From: Roseibium sp.
Lineage (GTDB): Bacteria > Pseudomonadota > Alphaproteobacteria > Rhizobiales > Stappiaceae
Direction: 5' to 3'
Assembly (NCBI GenBank): GCA_017643925.1
Contig: JAEPML010000002.1
Location: 496,001-560,000 of the forward strand
Length of the DNA: 64,000 bases
In this document: positions 54,338-64,000 of the stretch, piece after piece
Layout: each line of letters begins with the position of its first letter
Numbering within the stretch: position 1 is the stretch's first letter
The notes under the pieces: model-generated
What the model saw: the letters and a program-made list of their open reading frames with translations, nothing else
Database searches by the model: none
Told to the model about the DNA's origin: nothing
Position numbers and translations under genes: made by a program

Positions 54338-55234
54338 TTAACTAGCAAAACAAAGATCCATGACGATCGTTGTAGCTGCCATGTTGCCCATGTGGAATGC
54401 CGTCGGTGTGTTCTGGTGCCCGGAATAGGTCAGGTCGCCTGCGGCATAGATATTTTTCAACGACGTCCGGTAGCCATCATCAATCGCGACATTTCCGGCA
54501 TTTGTCAGCTCGAGCCCAAGTTGAGAAACCAGTTCGACTTGTTTCTGTCTTGGGAAAATGAGCATGCAGTCGAGCGCAACCTGCTGCCCGTCCGGCAAGT
54601 GGGCATGGCTGAGCGCATTGTTTGTGCCTGACAAGGCTTGCGGCAGCTGGCGCACGAGCTTGATGCCCTTTTCAAGAAGAACCTGTTCCCGGTCGTTTGG
54701 CAGCAGAATGTCGGGTGCAAGAAAATACGTCAGGTCGGTCGTCCAGTTGAGGTAAATCTCAGCGGCGTCGATAACTTCCGGCCGATGGGCATAGATGCCC
54801 CACTTTCGGTCCTTCCACTCAAACCCGTGGCAAAACGGGCAATTGATCACACTGTTGCCCCAGAGGGCCTCGAGCCCGTCAAGGTCAGGCAGGCTATCAA
54901 GCATGCCGGTTGCCAACAGGACGACATCTGCAGCCAATGTCGTGTCGTTCGAGAGGGTGAGAATAAAACCGTCTGCCGCTTTCTGAATATCGACAACGCC
55001 TTCAGAGAGAAAGTCTGCGTAGCCGTAGGCTTCTATGTCACGCCGTGCCGCCGCGCGGACGTCTGAAGGGGCTTTGTGATCGAGACCGGGCAGTGCCGCC
55101 ACGAAGGGGGACGCTGCATTCCTGGCCGGTTGTGGCGCGTCCAGGACAGCCATGTTGACCATCGAACGAGACAACGTCAGCGCTGCAGCTAGACCAGCAG
55201 GACCTGCACCAACAATGGCGACTTGAGTCTGCAT
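54338..55234 (-). CDS. Thioredoxin-reductase-like NAD(P)/FAD oxidoreductase
   Basis: 298 residues. FAD motif VAIVGAGPAGLAAALTLSR, then LLATGMLD, then NCPFCHGFEWK with a CxxC-type pair, and IYAAGDLTYSGHQ. This is the thioredoxin reductase-like class. The NADPH motif is less regular than in TrxB, so its partner may not be thioredoxin. It precedes the LysE gene by 15 bases on the same strand. Confidence 0.88.
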   Translation of the reverse strand: MQTQVAIVGAGPAGLAAALTLSRSMVNMAVLDAPQPARNAASPFVAALPGLDHKAPSDVRAAARRDIEAYGYADFLSEGVVDIQKAADGFILTLSNDTTLAADVVLLATGMLDSLPDLDGLEALWGNSVINCPFCHGFEWKDRKWGIYAHRPEVIDAAEIYLNWTTDLTYFLAPDILLPNDREQVLLEKGIKLVRQLPQALSGTNNALSHAHLPDGQQVALDCMLIFPRQKQVELVSQLGLELTNAGNVAIDDGYRTSLKNIYAAGDLTYSGHQNTPTAFHMGNMAATTIVMDLCFAS

Positions 55235-55249
55235 TTTGTCGTTCCTGTC

Positions 55250-55894
55250 CTAGCTGGACGCCTTGGCCACAAGCAGCTTGAGTGCGAAACTTCCCATGAT
55301 CCCGGCAAATGCCCAGTCGAAGACGCGCATCACGCGCGGCGAAGACTTCAGTTTCCTCGACAAGGCTCCCGCACCCAAAACCATCAGCAGGCAAATCGGC
55401 ATGCCGAGCACAACAAAGTAGCCACCAAGAAACAGCAGCTTGGAAACGGCATTGGGGTCACTTGCGCTGACGAACTGGGGAAGAAAAGTCACGAAGAACA
55501 ACACGATCTTCGGGTTGAGTATGTTCACACCAAGTCCCTGGAGCCAGACCCGGTGAAAGGATTGTTCCGGGGCTTCGACGGCTTCGAGGGTGAGTGACGA
55601 TCCATTCCTGATGGATTGCCAGGCCAGCCAGATCAGGTAGCCGGCTCCGATGATCTTAAGAACTGTAAATGCTGCCGCGGAGGCCGCAAGAAGGGCCGAA
55701 ACCCCAATGGCGGCCAGGATGGTATGAATGATCAGACCGGAAGTTGCGCCCAGGACGGCAGCCACACCGGCCTTTTTGCCCTGTGTAAGGGTTTTGGCCA
55801 TGAACAGTGTCATGTCGGGACCGGGTGTAAAGGTCAGAACAAGCGCAGCGACCGTAAAGGCAAGCAAGGTTGCAGCATCTGGCAGGAATGTCAT
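55250..55894 (-). CDS. LysE/RhtB-family amino acid exporter
   Basis: 214 residues, six spans. LAFTVAALVLTFTPGPDMTLFMAKTLTQG, GAGYLIWLAWQSIR and LGVNILNPKIVLFFVTFLPQF are the family motifs. Start at ATG 55894; the longer open frame lacks a ribosome site. Substrate unknown. Confidence 0.92.
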   Translation of the reverse strand: MTFLPDAATLLAFTVAALVLTFTPGPDMTLFMAKTLTQGKKAGVAAVLGATSGLIIHTILAAIGVSALLAASAAAFTVLKIIGAGYLIWLAWQSIRNGSSLTLEAVEAPEQSFHRVWLQGLGVNILNPKIVLFFVTFLPQFVSASDPNAVSKLLFLGGYFVVLGMPICLLMVLGAGALSRKLKSSPRVMRVFDWAFAGIMGSFALKLLVAKASS

Positions 55895-56039
55895 GAGGCC
55901 ACCCAAAGGATCGTGTTGAGGCCTTGAGGTTGTAGTCGATCCGAACGCATTCTTCCAGAAGCCTTGACCGGTTTCTCTTCGTTTGCGTGCAGGATACCGG
56001 TCGAAAACCAAATTTGATTGTTTCAGGTGGTGCCCGGTG

Positions 56040-56558
56040 TCAGCGTCGTTTTCCGAAGACCGGTTTCCCGGACGGAGACGCGCGACGCGTTGGTGCGTCG
56101 ACCTGGTTGTGTTGGGCGACGGTTTGTGTCGGTAGCCCGGTATTTAGCACAACCCTCTCCGCCCGCCGGGAATTTCTGCCTGTACGCCCTTTCAGGATGG
56201 CAAAAACACAGAAAAGGGGCAGGGCAAACAGGGTCAGGATCCGGTTGGTCAGATAGTTCTGGCCCACGTCGGAAGTGATCCGCCCGGTGCTGTTGCCGCG
56301 CAGAAGGAGCAAGGTCTCCGGCGCCGAAGACGCCAGAAAGTGGTAGGATTGTCGCAATTGCTCGCCATTGAGCTCATATTTGTAGCTGCATTGGTGAAAC
56401 ACGAACACCGATGTCCTGCAACGGCGATCCTTGGTGGCTATGAAGGCTGGTGCAAGCTGTTCGGAACTTAAGGAAACATCCTTTGGGATTGAACCATCCA
56501 TGAAAAAGAAGAAGGGCGCGCTGGCAAGCAGGATCACAAAAAGGAAGAACTGTTTCAT
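56040..56558 (-). CDS. Hypothetical membrane protein
   Basis: 172 residues. An N-terminal hydrophobic segment (about 2-20, FFLFVILLASAPFFFFM), a loop with two Cys (RRCRTSVFVFHQCSYKYE), and a second span (about 110-126, ILTLFALPLFCVFAIL), then a basic, disordered tail. GAGGCGATT precedes the ATG at 56558. Topology suggests a periplasmic central domain. No family recognised. The tail past residue 130 may be poorly conserved. Confidence 0.55.
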   Translation of the reverse strand: MKQFFLFVILLASAPFFFFMDGSIPKDVSLSSEQLAPAFIATKDRRCRTSVFVFHQCSYKYELNGEQLRQSYHFLASSAPETLLLLRGNSTGRITSDVGQNYLTNRILTLFALPLFCVFAILKGRTGRNSRRAERVVLNTGLPTQTVAQHNQVDAPTRRASPSGKPVFGKRR

Positions 56559-56667
56559 AATCGCCTCAATCAAAAGTTGTTTTGAGGAAGATGGGAAACT
56601 CGCCCTAAAATTGTGATAAGCCCGTAATGCTAATTCTACGGAATTTAAAGATAGGCCAAGTCGAGAC

Positions 56668-58182
56668 TCACAGGATAGGTGACAGCAGGCGTGCGCCCTG
56701 AGCGAGAACCTGGAACAGGTAACTGCGCGACTGGAAGGCGTCCGGCCAGGTGAGGCGGGCATCCTGAAAATCTGCTTCAAGCATTTTCTCGACGTTGCGG
56801 ATCATGCGCTCGTGGGTGAACCAGAGCGTCAGTTCGAAATTGATCTGGAAAGATCGGTTGTCGAGATTTACCGTACCGATCGAGACCAGATCATCGTCCA
56901 TCAACAAGACTTTCTGGTGGAGGAAACCTTCGGTATAGCGATAGACCTTGATCCCCCGTTGAACCAGCGTGTCTTCATAGGCGTGACTGGCAAGCCATAC
57001 GGTCCAGTGATCCCGCTTTTCCGGCAGCAGAATACGTACGTCGACACCGCGCATCGCAGCTGAGCAGAGCGCGGTTTGGACATCGAGCGACGGCACGAGA
57101 TAGGGGGTGGTGATCCAGAGGCGCCGCTTCGCCTGTGCGGCGGCCTCGACAAAGGCGATGGCACACTCTTCCAGCTTGTCTGCCGGTCCGGTGGGCATGA
57201 CGAGCACCGATTCATCGCCCGGCATCGGGATGTCGGCAACTTGCGGCAAGTCGATGCGTTCACCGCTCGCCCAAAGCCAGTCTTCGACAAAGGAAAGGGC
57301 GCAAGCAACTGCGGCCGGACCCTCGACCTGCACATGCGTATCGCGCCAATGACCGAACCATTTGTCGCGGCCCACATATTGGTCAGCGACATTGTGTCCG
57401 CCGACAAAGGCATGTTGATAGTCCGTCACCACGAGCTTGCGGTGATTCCGATAATTGAGCCGCATGGGGCCGAGCAATTTCAGGAAACGGTGGTTTTCAT
57501 TAAACCCGCAGACTTTCACACCGGCCCGCTTGAGCCTTTCGATGAACGCATGCGAGAGGCTGTGGCTCCCCACGTCGTCATAGAGGAAATAGACATTCAC
57601 ATCCTCCTTTGCGCGGGCAATCAGCGCATCGGCCATCTCCCGGCCGAGAGTGTCGTCGTGGATCGCGAAGAATTGGAAGAATATGTTCGATTTGGCCTGG
57701 CTTATCGCTTGCTTGATCGCGGCGAAGGTCGCATCGCCATCAATCAGAAGCTCGGACTTGTTACCGGCAAGAAACGGCACGCCCGCCACGCGAGAAAGAA
57801 CCGGCCAGTCACGCGTTTCGTCATGGTCCGTCAGGCCAAGTTCGTCGGCCCGCCGCGCGCGTTCCGTACGGCCGAGTGTTGCCTGGATCTTGGCGTAGTC
57901 CGAAAACGAGCGCCAGCCAAAGACGAAGTAAAGCGGCACGGTCAGGTAGGGCAGGAAGAACAGCGAAAGGAGCCAGGCAACGGAGCCCTGCGAAGTCCGG
58001 GAATTCATGACCTCGCGAATGGCACATATCACGGCCGTCAGGTACATGGCCGCGACGAAGGCCGCGACCAGACCGAGATTGGCTGCAATGATGTCCAGGA
58101 TGCTGGCGTCGGTGACGACGTCCTGGATGACCGCTTCGGCGGCCGCACCATCCTGTGCGAGTTTTTGATCTCCGGAGGCCAT
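56668..58182 (-). CDS. cls: Cardiolipin synthase (phospholipase D family)
   Basis: 504 residues. Two N-terminal spans (about 35-55 and 68-88), then two HKD motifs: NHRKLVVTDYQHAFVGGHN and HQKVLLMDDDLVSIGTVNLD. It joins two phosphatidylglycerols to make cardiolipin at the inner membrane. It lies 25 bases after cysK, on the same strand. Confidence 0.94.
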   Translation of the reverse strand: MASGDQKLAQDGAAAEAVIQDVVTDASILDIIAANLGLVAAFVAAMYLTAVICAIREVMNSRTSQGSVAWLLSLFFLPYLTVPLYFVFGWRSFSDYAKIQATLGRTERARRADELGLTDHDETRDWPVLSRVAGVPFLAGNKSELLIDGDATFAAIKQAISQAKSNIFFQFFAIHDDTLGREMADALIARAKEDVNVYFLYDDVGSHSLSHAFIERLKRAGVKVCGFNENHRFLKLLGPMRLNYRNHRKLVVTDYQHAFVGGHNVADQYVGRDKWFGHWRDTHVQVEGPAAVACALSFVEDWLWASGERIDLPQVADIPMPGDESVLVMPTGPADKLEECAIAFVEAAAQAKRRLWITTPYLVPSLDVQTALCSAAMRGVDVRILLPEKRDHWTVWLASHAYEDTLVQRGIKVYRYTEGFLHQKVLLMDDDLVSIGTVNLDNRSFQINFELTLWFTHERMIRNVEKMLEADFQDARLTWPDAFQSRSYLFQVLAQGARLLSPIL

Positions 58183-58207
58183 GGCGCTTCAGACCAGTGA
58201 AGCTCGA

Positions 58208-59242
58208 TCAGACAAAGGGTGCCTTCAAGTCGACTTTCCGTTCCAGCCAGGAAGGGATCGGCAGGTTCTTGGACCGCAGGAACTCCGGATTGTAGAGCTT
58301 GGACTGTGACCGGGTTCCATGGTCACACAAGATGGTGACAATAGTGTTTCCAGGTCCCATTTCCTTTGCCAGTCTGCGCGCACCGGCCAGGTTGATAGCC
58401 GAGGATCCACCCAGAAGAAGACCTTCATTTTGCGCCAGGTCGAAGACGAGGGGGATCGCTTCCTCGTCCGGGATCGTCCAGGCATGATCGACCTTGATGT
58501 CTCCGACAATCGCCGTCGAACGTCCAAGACCAATGCCTTCAGCGATGGAACCGCCTTCCGACGCCTTTGCTTCACCGGTTGTGAACAGCGATTGCATTGC
58601 GGCACCGCGCGGATCGGCACAACCAATGATCACGCCCGGCTTCTTTTCCTGCAGATATTGAGACACGCCGGCGATTGTTCCGCCCGAACCAACGGCGCAT
58701 ATGAAGCCATCCACCTTGCCCGCTGTCTGCTCGAAGATTTCCGGGCCGGTCGTCAGGTAATGGGCCTTGCGGTTGTCGAGGTTGTTCCACTGGTCGGCGA
58801 ATATCGCACCGTTGGGCTCGGTCTTTGCCATTTCCTCGGCGAGACGACGGGCAACATGCTGGTAGTTGTTGGGATCCTTGAACGGTTTCGCCGGAACTTC
58901 GATCAGTTCAGCACCGCAAAGGCGCAGCATGTCTTTCTTTTCCTGCGTCTGGGTTTCAGGAATGACGATGACCGTCCGATAGCCTCGCGCACCGGCAACC
59001 AGGGCAATGCCGATACCGGTATTGCCGGCCGTGCCTTCCACAATGACGCCGCCCGGCTTCAGGTCGCCGCGGGCTTCCGCCTCAAGGATCATCTGACGAG
59101 CGGGGCGGTCCTTGACGGATTGTCCAGGGTTCATGAACTCGGCCTTGCCAAGGATCTCGCAACCGGTCTCTTCTGAAAGAGCGTTCAAACGGATCAGGGG
59201 CGTGTTGCCGATGGCATCGACAACAGAAGCGGACACAGACAT
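58208..59242 (-). CDS. cysK: Cysteine synthase A
   Basis: 344 residues, PLP fold II. GQSVKDRPARQMI carries the Schiff-base Lys, GTAGNTGIGIALVAGARG is the substrate loop, and AVGSGGTIAGVSQYL binds the PLP phosphate. It makes cysteine from O-acetylserine and sulfide. The AGGA site lies eight bases ahead of the ATG. Confidence 0.93.
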   Translation of the reverse strand: MSVSASVVDAIGNTPLIRLNALSEETGCEILGKAEFMNPGQSVKDRPARQMILEAEARGDLKPGGVIVEGTAGNTGIGIALVAGARGYRTVIVIPETQTQEKKDMLRLCGAELIEVPAKPFKDPNNYQHVARRLAEEMAKTEPNGAIFADQWNNLDNRKAHYLTTGPEIFEQTAGKVDGFICAVGSGGTIAGVSQYLQEKKPGVIIGCADPRGAAMQSLFTTGEAKASEGGSIAEGIGLGRSTAIVGDIKVDHAWTIPDEEAIPLVFDLAQNEGLLLGGSSAINLAGARRLAKEMGPGNTIVTILCDHGTRSQSKLYNPEFLRSKNLPIPSWLERKVDLKAPFV

Positions 59243-59555
59243 TGATACATTCCTGGCTGACTGAACGGATTCTTCGGCCGTTCAGAATATTCGATAAGGC
59301 CTGGACGCTAATGGTACAGGTCGTGATGATCAAGAATGCAATGTAAGGCTTTGGGGTCGGATTGCCAGTGTGGAGATTCTGTCCCGCGCGGGTGCCGGTT
59401 AAATTTCTTTGCGCGTTTGTGCTGGTTTGGAAAAATCTGTGCCTTGCCGTCGCGAAGCAAACATAACTCTGGGCTGGCAAGGCCAAGGCATGCCTTTCGC
59501 TTGGGCTAGCCTTGGCGATCGTCGTCGTTTCGTGGACCTTCAGGCCTTTAACTAT
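59243..59555. other. Intergenic region between cysK and cfa
   Basis: About 310 bases ahead of cysK. It should hold the cysK promoter; no gene or clear repeat was recognised. Confidence 0.4.
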
Positions 59556-60788
59556 CTAGCCGGTCGATTTGACGTAGACCATTTGCCGTACGTCGATGTT
59601 ACCGGACCGGAAACCGGCCTCGCAGTAGTGAAGGTAGAACTCCCATAGCCTTTTGAACTTTTCGTCGAAGCCCATCGGTCTGATTTGGGGCCAGGCCTGT
59701 CGGAAGCTGTGCCGCCATTCGGCAAGAGTACGCGCATAGTCCTGGCCGAAGATCTTCTGATCTGTCAGGTCGAGCCCGAGCGATTTGCCAATGTCAGCGA
59801 GCTTGCCCGGAGGCGGTAGCATGCCACCCGGAAAAATGTAGCGCTGTATGAAGTCTGTGCCACGCCGGTAATCATCGAACATCTTGTCCTGAATGGTGAT
59901 GATTTGCAGACCGGCCTTGCCACCCGGTTTCAGGCACCTGGACAATTGTTCGAAATAGGTCGGCCAGTATTTCTCACCGACTGCCTCGAACATTTCAATC
60001 GAGGCGATCCTGTCATAGACCCCGCGTTCGTCGCGATAGTCCTGAAACACCACGTCGACCTTCTCGTTCAATCCGCTTTTGAAGATGCGCTCACGGGCGT
60101 AATCGTACTGTTCCTGGGAGATTGTGAGGGCACGGACATTTGCGCCAACAGTCTTTGCAACATGTTCGGCAAATCCACCCCAACCGCAGCCGATCTCGAG
60201 AACCGTGTGATCCGGCTGAATGCCGGTCTGGCGCACCAGGGAAGCATATTTTTCGGCCTGGGCCTGTTCCAGACTGTCTGTCTCCGTGCGGTAGATCGCG
60301 GAGGAATACGTCATCGAAGGATCAAGCCACTTCTTGTAGAACGCGTTGCCAAGATCGTAGTGGGCCGAGATGTTGCGCTTGGATCCCCGCCGGGTGTTTG
60401 CGTTCAACCAGTGGCGCAGGGACAGCAGGAACCGTGTGAAGGGACGTCCTTGCAGAGCCTCCAGCGTTGATTCCTGGTTGATGCAGAACACCTCAAGGAA
60501 AGTGGTCACATCGGGAGAGGACCAGTAGCCGGCCATGAAGGACTCCCCAACGCCGACATCACCTGCCTGAACCACCATTCGGAAGAAGCGCCAGTTGTGA
60601 ATGTTCAGGACGCCGTGAGGACCCGGCTCCGATCCCTTGATCAGAAATCGTCTTTCGTCAGGGAAAGTGATTTCCAGTGAGCCGTAACGGATCCTGACCG
60701 CCAGGTTGGCAGCCATTCTTGCAAGGCGTGGAACACCTTTCAATTTTGAAGAGAGATTGTCTTTTGTCAGAACAATAGGCTCATTCAT
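59556..60788 (-). CDS. cfa: Cyclopropane-fatty-acyl-phospholipid synthase
   Basis: 410 residues. SAM site VLEIGCGWGGFAEHVAK, then SQEQYDYARERI, YRDERGVYDRIASIEMFEAVGEKYW and YIFPGGMLP are the CFAS family pattern. It methylenates unsaturated acyl chains of membrane lipids. Confidence 0.95.
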   Translation of the reverse strand: MNEPIVLTKDNLSSKLKGVPRLARMAANLAVRIRYGSLEITFPDERRFLIKGSEPGPHGVLNIHNWRFFRMVVQAGDVGVGESFMAGYWSSPDVTTFLEVFCINQESTLEALQGRPFTRFLLSLRHWLNANTRRGSKRNISAHYDLGNAFYKKWLDPSMTYSSAIYRTETDSLEQAQAEKYASLVRQTGIQPDHTVLEIGCGWGGFAEHVAKTVGANVRALTISQEQYDYARERIFKSGLNEKVDVVFQDYRDERGVYDRIASIEMFEAVGEKYWPTYFEQLSRCLKPGGKAGLQIITIQDKMFDDYRRGTDFIQRYIFPGGMLPPPGKLADIGKSLGLDLTDQKIFGQDYARTLAEWRHSFRQAWPQIRPMGFDEKFKRLWEFYLHYCEAGFRSGNIDVRQMVYVKSTG

Positions 60789-61219
60789 GGCAGAACCTCT
60801 TGAATTGTCATCTGATATGCAACGATTGACTTGTCGTTGCCCCGGCCTGGCTGTGACCGGAATTCGGCTTCAGCGCAGCTGATACAAAATGGTACACGTT
60901 TGAATATGATTTTAAAGCCCCATTGAAAAACGCGTTGTTGTTCTCTGAAGACTTACGCACAAATGCGGATTCAGATCACTGGTCTTCAAGCCTGTAGGGC
61001 AGGTGCAGCGGGCCGGGTACGAAGCAACAGGACAGCCGTTATTTTGTGAGCTGCGGCCCAGATATGTGCCAGAGCATATTCTGCCGTAGCGTGTCGACGG
61101 TATTTCCCGCGGTGACGGGTCGGGACCGAATGGGGAAGGGGCCGTGTCTGCCTTGGAAGGCTGTTGCCACGTTAAAGGGTCCGCGGAGACCGCAGACCCG
61201 GGTTTCGTTGTTCACTAGA
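60789..61219. other. Intergenic region upstream of cfa
   Basis: About 430 bases; the part next to cfa is AT-rich and probably carries its promoter. Open frames here, such as the one starting at 61046, run antisense to the next gene and are not supported. Confidence 0.4.
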
Positions 61220-61816
61220 TCAGGCCTGGATGGTATCGACGATCCAGTTCCAAGCAACCTCGACGCGAATTTTGGCAGCGTCGAACATGGCTACGATTTT
61301 TTCCCAGACAAGCTGGCCAAAGTCGGCGACCTTAAGCATCGTCCCGCGCTTCACGGGCTCTTCATCCGTCTCGATCAGCTCAACGGTCGTCGCGTCATGT
61401 CCATCATTGACCACACGGCGGGTGACCATGAGGGCACCTTCGGTAATCAACCGGGACTCATCCTTGCCGGCAACGAGGTTTTTCTGATCCATCGCGCGAA
61501 CGACAACCGCCCGGCCATCCGGCAACAGGTGTGTTTCGTTTTTGCTGACTTCAGAATCGTAGATGACTTCTCCATATGAATCGATCAACTCGACCCATAC
61601 GGTCTTGCGCCCATCCAGCTCGATTTCACCAACCCAGATGGTCAATTCGCTCTCGAGCGGATCTTTCTGGTCAAGAGACGCCGAAGCCACTGTGACCGCC
61701 AACCGGTCTTGAGGCAGAGCAATTGTCTCTTGCGGCAAAGGATTGGCGACTGCGCTTCCCGCAAGTGCGAGGATGAGACCAAGCGCAAAAGTTCCCAGTT
61801 TTGCATTCCGTTGCAT
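61220..61816 (-). CDS. Secreted hypothetical protein
   Basis: 198 residues. Signal peptide 1-25 (ending GSAVANP). The mature protein is acidic and beta-rich at first (ELTIWVGEIELDGRKTVWVELIDSYG), then helical at the end (MFDAAKIRVEVAWNWIVDTI). GGGAGG lies ahead of the ATG at 61816. No family recognised. Confidence 0.75.
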   Translation of the reverse strand: MQRNAKLGTFALGLILALAGSAVANPLPQETIALPQDRLAVTVASASLDQKDPLESELTIWVGEIELDGRKTVWVELIDSYGEVIYDSEVSKNETHLLPDGRAVVVRAMDQKNLVAGKDESRLITEGALMVTRRVVNDGHDATTVELIETDEEPVKRGTMLKVADFGQLVWEKIVAMFDAAKIRVEVAWNWIVDTIQA

Positions 61817-62899
61817 GTACGCCTCCCAAGGCAGATACAACTCTTTTCACCGTGCCGGGGTCATTTTTCGCTACGGTCCTGTTGGACTCTTTTAGCTTGC
61901 TTTCGCATTGACTACGCGCACCCGTATGGCACGGTCACGATTTCGCCATTATCGCACCACAATTTCGAAATTGGGTGTAATAAAGATCACAAATTCTGGT
62001 GAATTCGGATACTTTTCGTTAATAAGTGTGGTTGACTTGCGAATTTTCAAGGTCGCTCACTGTAACGTGAGTGTTTTTACCTTGTAAAATTTCATTATTT
62101 ACGCAGGGTGATTTTCGTAAAGATTTCAAGCTTTCTATCGTCTCATCCAGGCGTTTTTTTGCGCTTTGATACGCTTGCCAATCCCGACACCCATCAATTG
62201 TTTCCTCCCTGTTTGCCGGAACCACCTTGGCCGCCGTCACGTTATCGCGTTAGACGAACGAGCATGAATGTCTAAGCCTAAGGGGCCAAACACCATGGTC
62301 CTGGCACATTTGTCCGATCACCAGATCACCTTGAAGGAGACACGGGATCGGCCAGTTGTTGCATGTATCGGGAAACAGACGCAGTCGATGGGGCCGGACG
62401 CGTTTGAAACCCGCACTCCTCGGACCCTGACCTATCGATGGCTATTGCTGTATTATCTTGTTCAATAGCCTCGTGGTGTCCCGGGCTGTAACCAGTTGAA
62501 AACAAAAAGTAATCAAATCTGATACTTTATTGCCCGCTGACAGTTGTCCGATTTGTTCTACAAATTGATGAGACACTTACTGCAGGGTCAGTTTCAACCC
62601 TGTAAAAATTGACAATATGATTTGAAATTTGACCATTTGATGGCAGGATTGCGTCCATAAGCTGCAGAAAACGCAGGGAAATATGGTCTCTTGAAAAACC
62701 CGCTGCATTATTTTGAGACCTTAATTTATTGAGGTTAAAATTCGGGCAAATAGTAAAATGTAGATTTAACCCGGAAATTCTGGCCGAATCCTGAAGGCCT
62801 CGCGATTCTTTCAATTGGCAAATTGCTGATTTGGCAATTGAATCAGACAGTAAAGCTGTCGTTTTACCAGCGCCAAGTTCTGAACCGCCACCTGCTAAC
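61817..62899. other. Long AT-rich region with only weak open frames
   Basis: About 1.1 kb, more AT-rich than its surroundings. The best candidate gene is a 73-residue minus-strand frame (62019-62240, helical DWQAYQSAKKRLDETIESL), which needs a GTG start and has no ribosome site. Other frames (62268-62468 plus, 62527-62931 minus) have atypical composition. I do not support any of them as genes. The region could hold promoters or a relic. Confidence 0.35.
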
Positions 62900-64000
62900 T
62901 CAGCCTTGTGCTCTTCCGGACAGCCTGACACGAGGTTGCCAATCGAAATCCTTCTGAAATGGAAAGACAGGGTTATGCCTGGCTGTATTGCTCAAGGCTG
63001 AAAGGTCCTGGTTCACAGCACCTGCTGTGAGCGCCATCACACTTGTTCTGGCAACACCGGCAAGGTCTGGCGACAGATATCCCGACTTCACAACAAGGAA
63101 CTTGCACGTTTCCGGCTGAATTCCGAACCGGTGAAAGTCGGACAGGTTGTGAAATGGGCGCCTTTGTTCGGTGACAATGACCAGGTTGCCGTTGACCGAA
63201 AGCAGAACCTCCCTGTCACTGCTGGATTTGGTGCCAATTTTCTTTCTCAACGTTGCCTCGATCTCAAGAAAGGGGCAATGGCTGCCCAAAGTGCCACCAA
63301 TTGGCAGCCGCACCTGGTCTCCTGTGTCTAGGGTCCAAATCCGCTCGACTGCCTGAGGTTCGGCGATACCGGCAAAGACGGCGTCGATCAGCTCGCATTC
63401 GAGCCAGGTGCTCAGGACATCGTTCCGGTCGCCAACGCCTCCACCGGTTGGATTGTCGCCGCTGTCGGCAAGCACAAACGGGAAGTCGCTGCAATTTGCA
63501 GCATCGTCGAGGCAGGCCTGAAGGGACTTTGCAGGGACGCCAAAGTCAAAGTTGGATCTTTCCGACCAATAGGAGTTCGCAATTGTCTCTGCTGCCTCGC
63601 TGACCGCATCTGCCTGCGTGCCTGTCACAACCGCGGCTGCCGTCGCGCGCCTTACATCTGCCCAGACATAGCCAACCATGAGGTTTGCATCGCTGACCCC
63701 GACGCGCTGATCGTGCTTTAGAAGGTTCGCATAGAGAGATTTTGTCGGCTCATCTTCCGTGCTGGTTCGTTCCCCGGGGAGCAGAACGGGGATGGGGACC
63801 CATCCCACGAAGTGGCGAGGTCCGCCCGAGAGCTGCGTGACCAGCATTCTGGCTGCCCTCAAGTGGGTCTCCCTGACGTCAATATGGGGCGCCGTTCTAT
63901 AGGCACTGAAGATGTCGATCTGATCGATGATCGTCTGGGTGACATTGCCGTGCAGATCGTAACTGACGGCAATCGGAACGTCAGGACCGACTTTCTTCCT
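62900..64000 (-). CDS. M81-family metallopeptidase (MlrC-like), 5' end beyond the window
   Basis: Partial: the open frame continues to the window edge. At the edge it reads VSYDLHGNVTQ, a metal-binding region of the M81 family, then FSAYRTAPHIDVRETHLRAARML, its signature. The C-terminal half includes LADSGDNPTGGGVGD and a beta-rich end. MlrC acts on linearised microcystin fragments in some bacteria; most homologues have unknown substrates. The stop is at 62900. Confidence 0.88.
   Translation of the reverse strand, partial: RKKVGPDVPIAVSYDLHGNVTQTIIDQIDIFSAYRTAPHIDVRETHLRAARMLVTQLSGGPRHFVGWVPIPVLLPGERTSTEDEPTKSLYANLLKHDQRVGVSDANLMVGYVWADVRRATAAAVVTGTQADAVSEAAETIANSYWSERSNFDFGVPAKSLQACLDDAANCSDFPFVLADSGDNPTGGGVGDRNDVLSTWLECELIDAVFAGIAEPQAVERIWTLDTGDQVRLPIGGTLGSHCPFLEIEATLRKKIGTKSSSDREVLLSVNGNLVIVTEQRRPFHNLSDFHRFGIQPETCKFLVVKSGYLSPDLAGVARTSVMALTAGAVNQDLSALSNTARHNPVFPFQKDFDWQPRVRLSGRAQG

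Noticed and set aside
62019..62468. Two short open frames (73 and 66 residues) in the AT-rich gap
   Set aside because: No convincing ribosome sites and no family resemblance, so they are noted in the intergenic entry only.
62527..62931. 134-residue minus-strand open frame after the M81 gene
   Set aside because: Overlaps the M81 3' end, with atypical composition and no ribosome site.

Overview
The window reads as chromosomal DNA of a marine, host-associated type alphaproteobacterium of the order Hyphomicrobiales (Roseibium/Labrenzia-like). This is inferred from gene content: a metC-aapJQMP general amino acid transport locus, a complex I NDUFS4-type subunit, RgtE/RgtF-like lipid-linked sugar genes and an alphaproteobacterial style of type VI secretion (T6SS) cluster. 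No species call can be proven from the sequence alone.

0.2-24.4 kb: the right part of a T6SS locus and its satellites. tssA and an OmpA-type gene point left. vgrG, a DUF6931-like gene, tagH (FHA), tssK, tssL, tssM, tagF, pppA and ppkA run right. tssM carries a single-base frameshift, so in this sequence the membrane core protein is broken. hcp, tssB, tssC, tssE-H and clpV are not in the window. The phospho-switch (PpkA, PppA, FHA protein) is followed by an ExbB/ExbD/ExbD/TonB-like set; the TonB-like protein and PpkA share a C-terminal, presumably periplasmic, domain. Beyond this lie a secreted caspase-fold protein and a 283-residue protein whose motifs match the ExoY/CyaA/edema-factor nucleotidyl cyclase toxins. 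The latter ends next to a tRNA-Glu gene whose 3' end faces the T6SS side.

24.5-33 kb: mostly housekeeping genes: glyoxalase I, a sirtuin, a double cold-shock protein, a PAS histidine kinase with a response regulator carrying a degenerate second receiver domain, a DUF192 protein, tRNA-Pro, small hypotheticals, NDUFS4-type protein and tRNA-Arg.

33.1-38 kb: a compact candidate RiPP locus. It holds a BTAD/TPR transcription regulator, two small nitrile-hydratase-leader-like (NHLP) precursor candidates on the minus strand and a divergently transcribed YcaO-domain protein. No transporter, protease or E1-like partner is visible here.

38-49.9 kb: a CAP-domain lipoprotein with a CpdA-like phosphoesterase; an envelope sugar operon (GT39 transferase, PAP2 phosphatase, polyprenyl-phosphate sugar synthase, LABN-domain membrane protein); metC; and aapJQMP with a terminator-like hairpin after aapJ.

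49.9-64 kb: mixed housekeeping genes, including a TetR regulator divergent from an HD-domain gene with a strong inverted repeat between them, a sulfurtransferase, a GFA-family protein, AlaX, a thioredoxin-reductase-like flavoprotein, a LysE exporter, cardiolipin synthase, cysteine synthase, cyclopropane fatty acid synthase, a secreted hypothetical protein and the 3' part of an M81 (MlrC-like) metallopeptidase cut by the window end.
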